A stretch of 9,883 nt of DNA from Bacillota bacterium (lineage in GTDB: Bacteria; Bacillota; Desulfotomaculia; Desulfotomaculales; JAJYZD01): positions 1-9,883 of the forward strand of contig JAJYZD010000134.1 of assembly GCA_021800315.1 (NCBI GenBank). The letters run 5' to 3'. The translations under genes and the position numbers were made by a program. Each line of letters begins with the position of its first letter. The stretch's first letter is position 1. Under the pieces are notes generated by a model that saw only the letters and a program-made list of their open reading frames with translations, was not told the DNA's origin and searched no databases. Of this stretch, positions 7,790 to 9,883 are shown piece by piece.

Positions 7790-8122
7790 ATGGATAAGAA
7801 AGATCAGGATCAAAAGATCGGGCAAGTCATTGCCAGGGCATGGACTGACGATGCTTTCAAGCAGAGGCTTCTGGGTGACGCGTCTCCTGTATTGAGAGAG
7901 GAAGGAGTGGAGATACCTCCCGACCTGGAAGTACGGGTGGTGGAAAACACCGACCGGGTCTTTCACCTGGTACTCCCGCCGAAACCCAATGCTGCTGAGT
8001 TGACCGATGAGCTATTAGGCGCTGTGGCGGCGGCTGCCAGCGGGAATAACTGCATGTGGGTACCTGGCCCAATGTCGGCGAACTGTCGTGATAACAAGCC
8101 CTCCGATACATGGATGGGTTAA
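7790..8122 (+). CDS. NHLP-leader RiPP precursor peptide 3 with atypical cleavage site
   Basis: A 110-residue precursor whose leader is colinear with precursors 1 and 2, apart from one extra Ala (NAAELTDE), and shares the GDAS-x-VLREEGVEIPP and RVVENTDRVFHLVLPPKP segments. Where the others have V-x-Gly-Gly, this one reads LGAVAAAASGNN (Ala81-Ala82 align with the double Gly), so the processing site is non-canonical or shifted by a few residues. The core holds Cys88-Met-Trp90-Val-Pro92-Gly-Pro94, matching C-T-W-A-P-G-P of precursor 1, a second Cys at 99, and a C-terminal DTWMG. The start is set by AAGGGGAG, 5 nt before ATG 7790. It lies 180 bp after precursor 2, and no precursor follows it in the window. 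It is a more diverged paralogue and may be poorly processed or processed elsewhere. Confidence 0.86.
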   Translation: MDKKDQDQKIGQVIARAWTDDAFKQRLLGDASPVLREEGVEIPPDLEVRVVENTDRVFHLVLPPKPNAAELTDELLGAVAAAASGNNCMWVPGPMSANCRDNKPSDTWMG

Positions 8123-8283
8123 AGGTGAATTGGGCCGCATCGCTCTTCCGGATCATGACCCAACCAGCATCGGTAGATTTGACGGCCTGAAATCCGGGGA
8201 ACTGTGTCGTGCGCCGTACAGGGAAAGCGGCGAGCGGTCGACAACGGAGAACAAGCGCAAGATGGATAGGGATTTCGGTTGCT

Positions 8284-8289
8284 AGGAGG
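8284..8289 (+). promoter_or_regulatory. Ribosome binding site setting the start of the GLUG protein
   Basis: AGGAGG lies 6 nt before ATG 8296. It favours this start over an in-frame GTG at 8209, which would add 29 basic residues before the signal peptide and has no such site. The rest of the 173-bp gap after precursor 3 (8123-8295) shows no gene or recognisable RNA element. Confidence 0.75.
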
Positions 8290-8295
8290 CAAAAG

Positions 8296-9822
8296 ATGAA
8301 CGCTGGCTATGGCAGGGGCAGGAACCTTCCCCTGGGAGTGTTGCGGATTCTGGTGGTGGTGCTGCTGGCGCTGATGCCCGGTCTCGGTCTGGGCCCCGGC
8401 TCCGCCGCGGCCCAGGGAACTCCGCCCTCCGGCTTACAGGGTGACGGGACCGAGGCCGTACCGTATGCCGTTTACAGTGCGGGGGACCTCAGCCTTGTAA
8501 ACGGGTACAATGCGTACTATTCTTCCGTCGACCGGCAAGTATACTTCGAACTCGAGAATAACGTGGATTTGTCGGTATACGCCCCCAGTGAGTCCGACCC
8601 AACCGGGTGGGTACCTATCGGGGATCCGGTCAACAGTGCCCGTTTTACCGGGGTTTTCCTGGGCAACGGCCACGCGATCACGGGGCTGACCGTGGTCGAC
8701 GACGGTAGTTTGACTGATGACGGGCTGTTCGGCTTCGTGGCTCCCGGCGGTGAAATTGAGAATGTCAGCCTGACTGTCAGCCAGGTGACATCCGGTAACC
8801 ACGATGAACCGAGCGGCGGGCTGGTGGGCGTCAATGATGGCACCATATCCGGTTGCACCGTAGCCGTTTCCGGCACCGTCGTTTCCAGCTTGGCATTTGC
8901 GGGCGGACTGGCTGGCGTCAATGGGGGAACTATCTCCGGTTGCACCGTTACCGGTCCGGGTAGCGTTTCGAGTTCCTTTGCCGCGGGCGGGCTGGCTGGC
9001 GCTAATTCGGGCACCATCACCGGTTCCAGCGCCTCGGTCAATGTGACGGGCTCCGGCAGCGCCAGTCAATTCACGTCCCTCGGCGGGCTGGTGGGCTATA
9101 CGGGGAGGGGATCCGCCATTACGGACTCCACCGCTACGAGTAGCGTGACCGGCTCAGTCTACTGCTATGACGGTGGGCTGGTGGGCTATAACGACGGCTA
9201 CGGGGGGGGCACGCCTGTCATTACGGACTCCTCCGCCACGGGCGGCGTGACCGGTTCAGCCCACTCCTATAACGGCGGTCTGGTGGGTTTCAACGACGGT
9301 GACGGGGGCACAGTCACCATTACCGACTCTTTTGCTACGGGTAAGGTGGCAGGTTCGGGTTACAGCGAAAACGGCGGTCTGGTGGGCGTAAACGACGGTG
9401 ACACGGGCCACGCTGTCGTTTCCGGCTCCTACGCCACCGGCAGCGTGACCGGTTCAGGCGGCTACAATGACGACGGCGGTCTGGCGGGCGTAAACGCCGG
9501 CGGTCTGCTGGGTTACAACAGCGGCGCCGGAGGCACGGCTGCCATCATTGCCTCCTACGCCACCGGCGCGGTGACCGATTCGAGCGGTCTCCCCTCCAAA
9601 TCCTGGGTAGGCGGCCTAGTGGGCTGGAACACTGGCTATGGCGGCGCGGCTTCTATCGCCCACTCCTGGGCCACCGGCAGCGTGTCCGGCAATTGGAATG
9701 CCGGCGGGCTGGCGGGCATAAACGACGGCAATGACGGTACGGCTTCCATTGCGCACTGTTACGCCACCGGCGCCGTCACCGGATCAGGGTTTGTAGCAGC
9801 AAGTGTATTTGTCAATCAGTAA
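8296..9822 (+). CDS. Secreted GLUG-repeat protein, probably C-terminally truncated
   Basis: A 508-residue exported protein. Residues 1-39 are a classical signal peptide: basic start (GYGRGRN), hydrophobic core (VLRILVVVLLALMPGLGL), then Ala37-Ala38-Ala39 before Gln40 as likely signal-peptidase-I site. A beta-strand-rich segment follows that is typical of GLUG proteins (Y-x-V-x-s-a-x-DL, NNVDLS, GWVPIGDP, FTGVFLGNGHAITGLTV, DGLFGFV). From 8815 on, about ten repeats of 28-34 residues begin GGL[VA]G-x-N and end in a S-x-ATG-x-VTGS-like strand; such repeats probably stack as a beta-solenoid. The protein stops right after a repeat with an unrelated tail, FVAASVFVNQ, and has no SLH, dockerin, LPXTG or membrane anchor. 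GLUG repeats occur in surface and adhesin-like proteins. Its link to the peptide cluster is unknown; it may simply be a neighbour. Confidence 0.82.
   Translation: MNAGYGRGRNLPLGVLRILVVVLLALMPGLGLGPGSAAAQGTPPSGLQGDGTEAVPYAVYSAGDLSLVNGYNAYYSSVDRQVYFELENNVDLSVYAPSESDPTGWVPIGDPVNSARFTGVFLGNGHAITGLTVVDDGSLTDDGLFGFVAPGGEIENVSLTVSQVTSGNHDEPSGGLVGVNDGTISGCTVAVSGTVVSSLAFAGGLAGVNGGTISGCTVTGPGSVSSSFAAGGLAGANSGTITGSSASVNVTGSGSASQFTSLGGLVGYTGRGSAITDSTATSSVTGSVYCYDGGLVGYNDGYGGGTPVITDSSATGGVTGSAHSYNGGLVGFNDGDGGTVTITDSFATGKVAGSGYSENGGLVGVNDGDTGHAVVSGSYATGSVTGSGGYNDDGGLAGVNAGGLLGYNSGAGGTAAIIASYATGAVTDSSGLPSKSWVGGLVGWNTGYGGAASIAHSWATGSVSGNWNAGGLAGINDGNDGTASIAHCYATGAVTGSGFVAASVFVNQ
8815..9789 (+). repeat. Tandem GLUG-encoding repeat array
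   Basis: About ten in-frame units of roughly 85-105 bp, each opening with a version of ggcggtctggtgggc. One unit is collapsed: at about 9475-9520 GGLAGVNA runs straight into GGLLGYNSG, so the spacing between GGL motifs is only 8 codons. The last unit ends at about 9789, where repeat similarity stops. Confidence 0.8.
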
Positions 9823-9834
9823 TATGTGTAGGTA

Positions 9835-9863
9835 TTGACCGGCGGCCTATTTTCTGATATAAT
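9835..9863 (+). promoter_or_regulatory. Near-consensus sigma-A/sigma-70 promoter at the right edge
   Basis: TTGACC (9835-9840), a 17-nt spacer, then a perfect TATAAT (9858-9863). It reads out of the window. ATG codons at 9872 and 9881 follow closely, but only 12 nt remain, so the gene cannot be identified. GTCAAT (9811-9816) and ATTGAC (9834-9839) form a short inverted repeat overlapping the -35, possibly an operator or coincidence. Confidence 0.6.
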
Positions 9864-9883
9864 TGATCATCATGGAGAAGATG

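Noticed and set aside
7771..7797. ATG 7771 as start of an extra small peptide
   Set aside because: It stops after eight codons and overlaps the ribosome site of precursor 3.
6994..8119. Splicease-type (XYG) target motifs in the cores, suggesting tyramine excision
   Set aside because: No Tyr-Gly pair occurs in any of the three cores.
8088..8285. 65-codon open frame overlapping the end of precursor 3
   Set aside because: No ribosome site or recognisable motif, and it overlaps a well-supported precursor in another frame.
8209..8295. GTG start adding 29 residues to the GLUG protein
   Set aside because: The extension is basic, has no ribosome site and would bury the signal peptide; AGGAGG lies 6 nt before ATG 8296.
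8815..9789. CRISPR-like regular repeats
   Set aside because: The units are imperfect, in frame, and encode GLUG motifs; there are no identical repeats with unique spacers.
9872..9883. Start of a transposase gene at the right edge
   Set aside because: Only four codons are visible and the ribosome site is unclear, so no CDS can be supported; only the promoter is listed.

Overview
The window is one arm of a ribosomal peptide (RiPP) biosynthesis and export locus. Every supported gene lies on the + strand. The strong AGGAGG-type ribosome sites, the high-GC transporter genes and the NHLP/NHLM gene content suggest a GC-rich Clostridia-type Firmicute, such as a Pelotomaculum/Desulfotomaculum-like Peptococcaceae. 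This assignment is inference: no rRNA or other phylogenetic marker is present.

Layout. (1) 1-1730: 3' part of an ABC exporter of the NHLM type. The predicted N-terminal C39 leader peptidase would lie upstream of the window. (2) 1744-4920: the partner NHLM ABC protein, with a long non-transporter N-terminus (winged-helix-like segment, cNMP-binding-like beta-rolls, a possible degenerate peptidase-like segment) before a complete exporter core. (3) 4973-5144: a small precursor-like gene, missed by simple ORF calling because a one-base shift separates its 5' leader from a TDEQLARVSGG cleavage site and a 17-residue core. (4) 5172-6659: a radical SAM/SPASM peptide maturase with all expected cluster cysteines. 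(5) 6751-7050, 7232-7609 and 7790-8122: three precursor peptides with nitrile-hydratase-alpha-like leaders (NHLP, the proteusin leader type) and divergent Cys-containing cores. (6) 8296-9822: a secreted GLUG-repeat protein that ends abruptly in its repeat array, followed by a near-consensus promoter (9835-9863) reading out of the window, perhaps the edge of a mobile element.

Working model (inference): the SPASM enzyme modifies the cores of the NHLP precursors while bound to their leaders. The NHLM pair exports the products, and the C39 domain of the first transporter cuts after the Gly-Gly (or Ala-Ala) site. No YcaO cyclodehydratase, LanM or other tailoring enzyme is in the window, so the radical SAM protein is the only visible modifier. 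Two precursor cores share a Cys-X-Trp-X-Pro-Gly-Pro motif, the best candidate for the modified element. The pairing of NHLP leaders with a SPASM maturase and a broken orphan precursor is the most interesting part of the window.

All intergenic gaps are under 300 bp. The precursor region is visibly less GC-rich than the transporter genes (hand counts: 30/60 GC at 6781-6840 and 26/60 at 7141-7200, against 41/60 at 4681-4740). No tRNA, rRNA, CRISPR array or convincing intrinsic terminator was seen.
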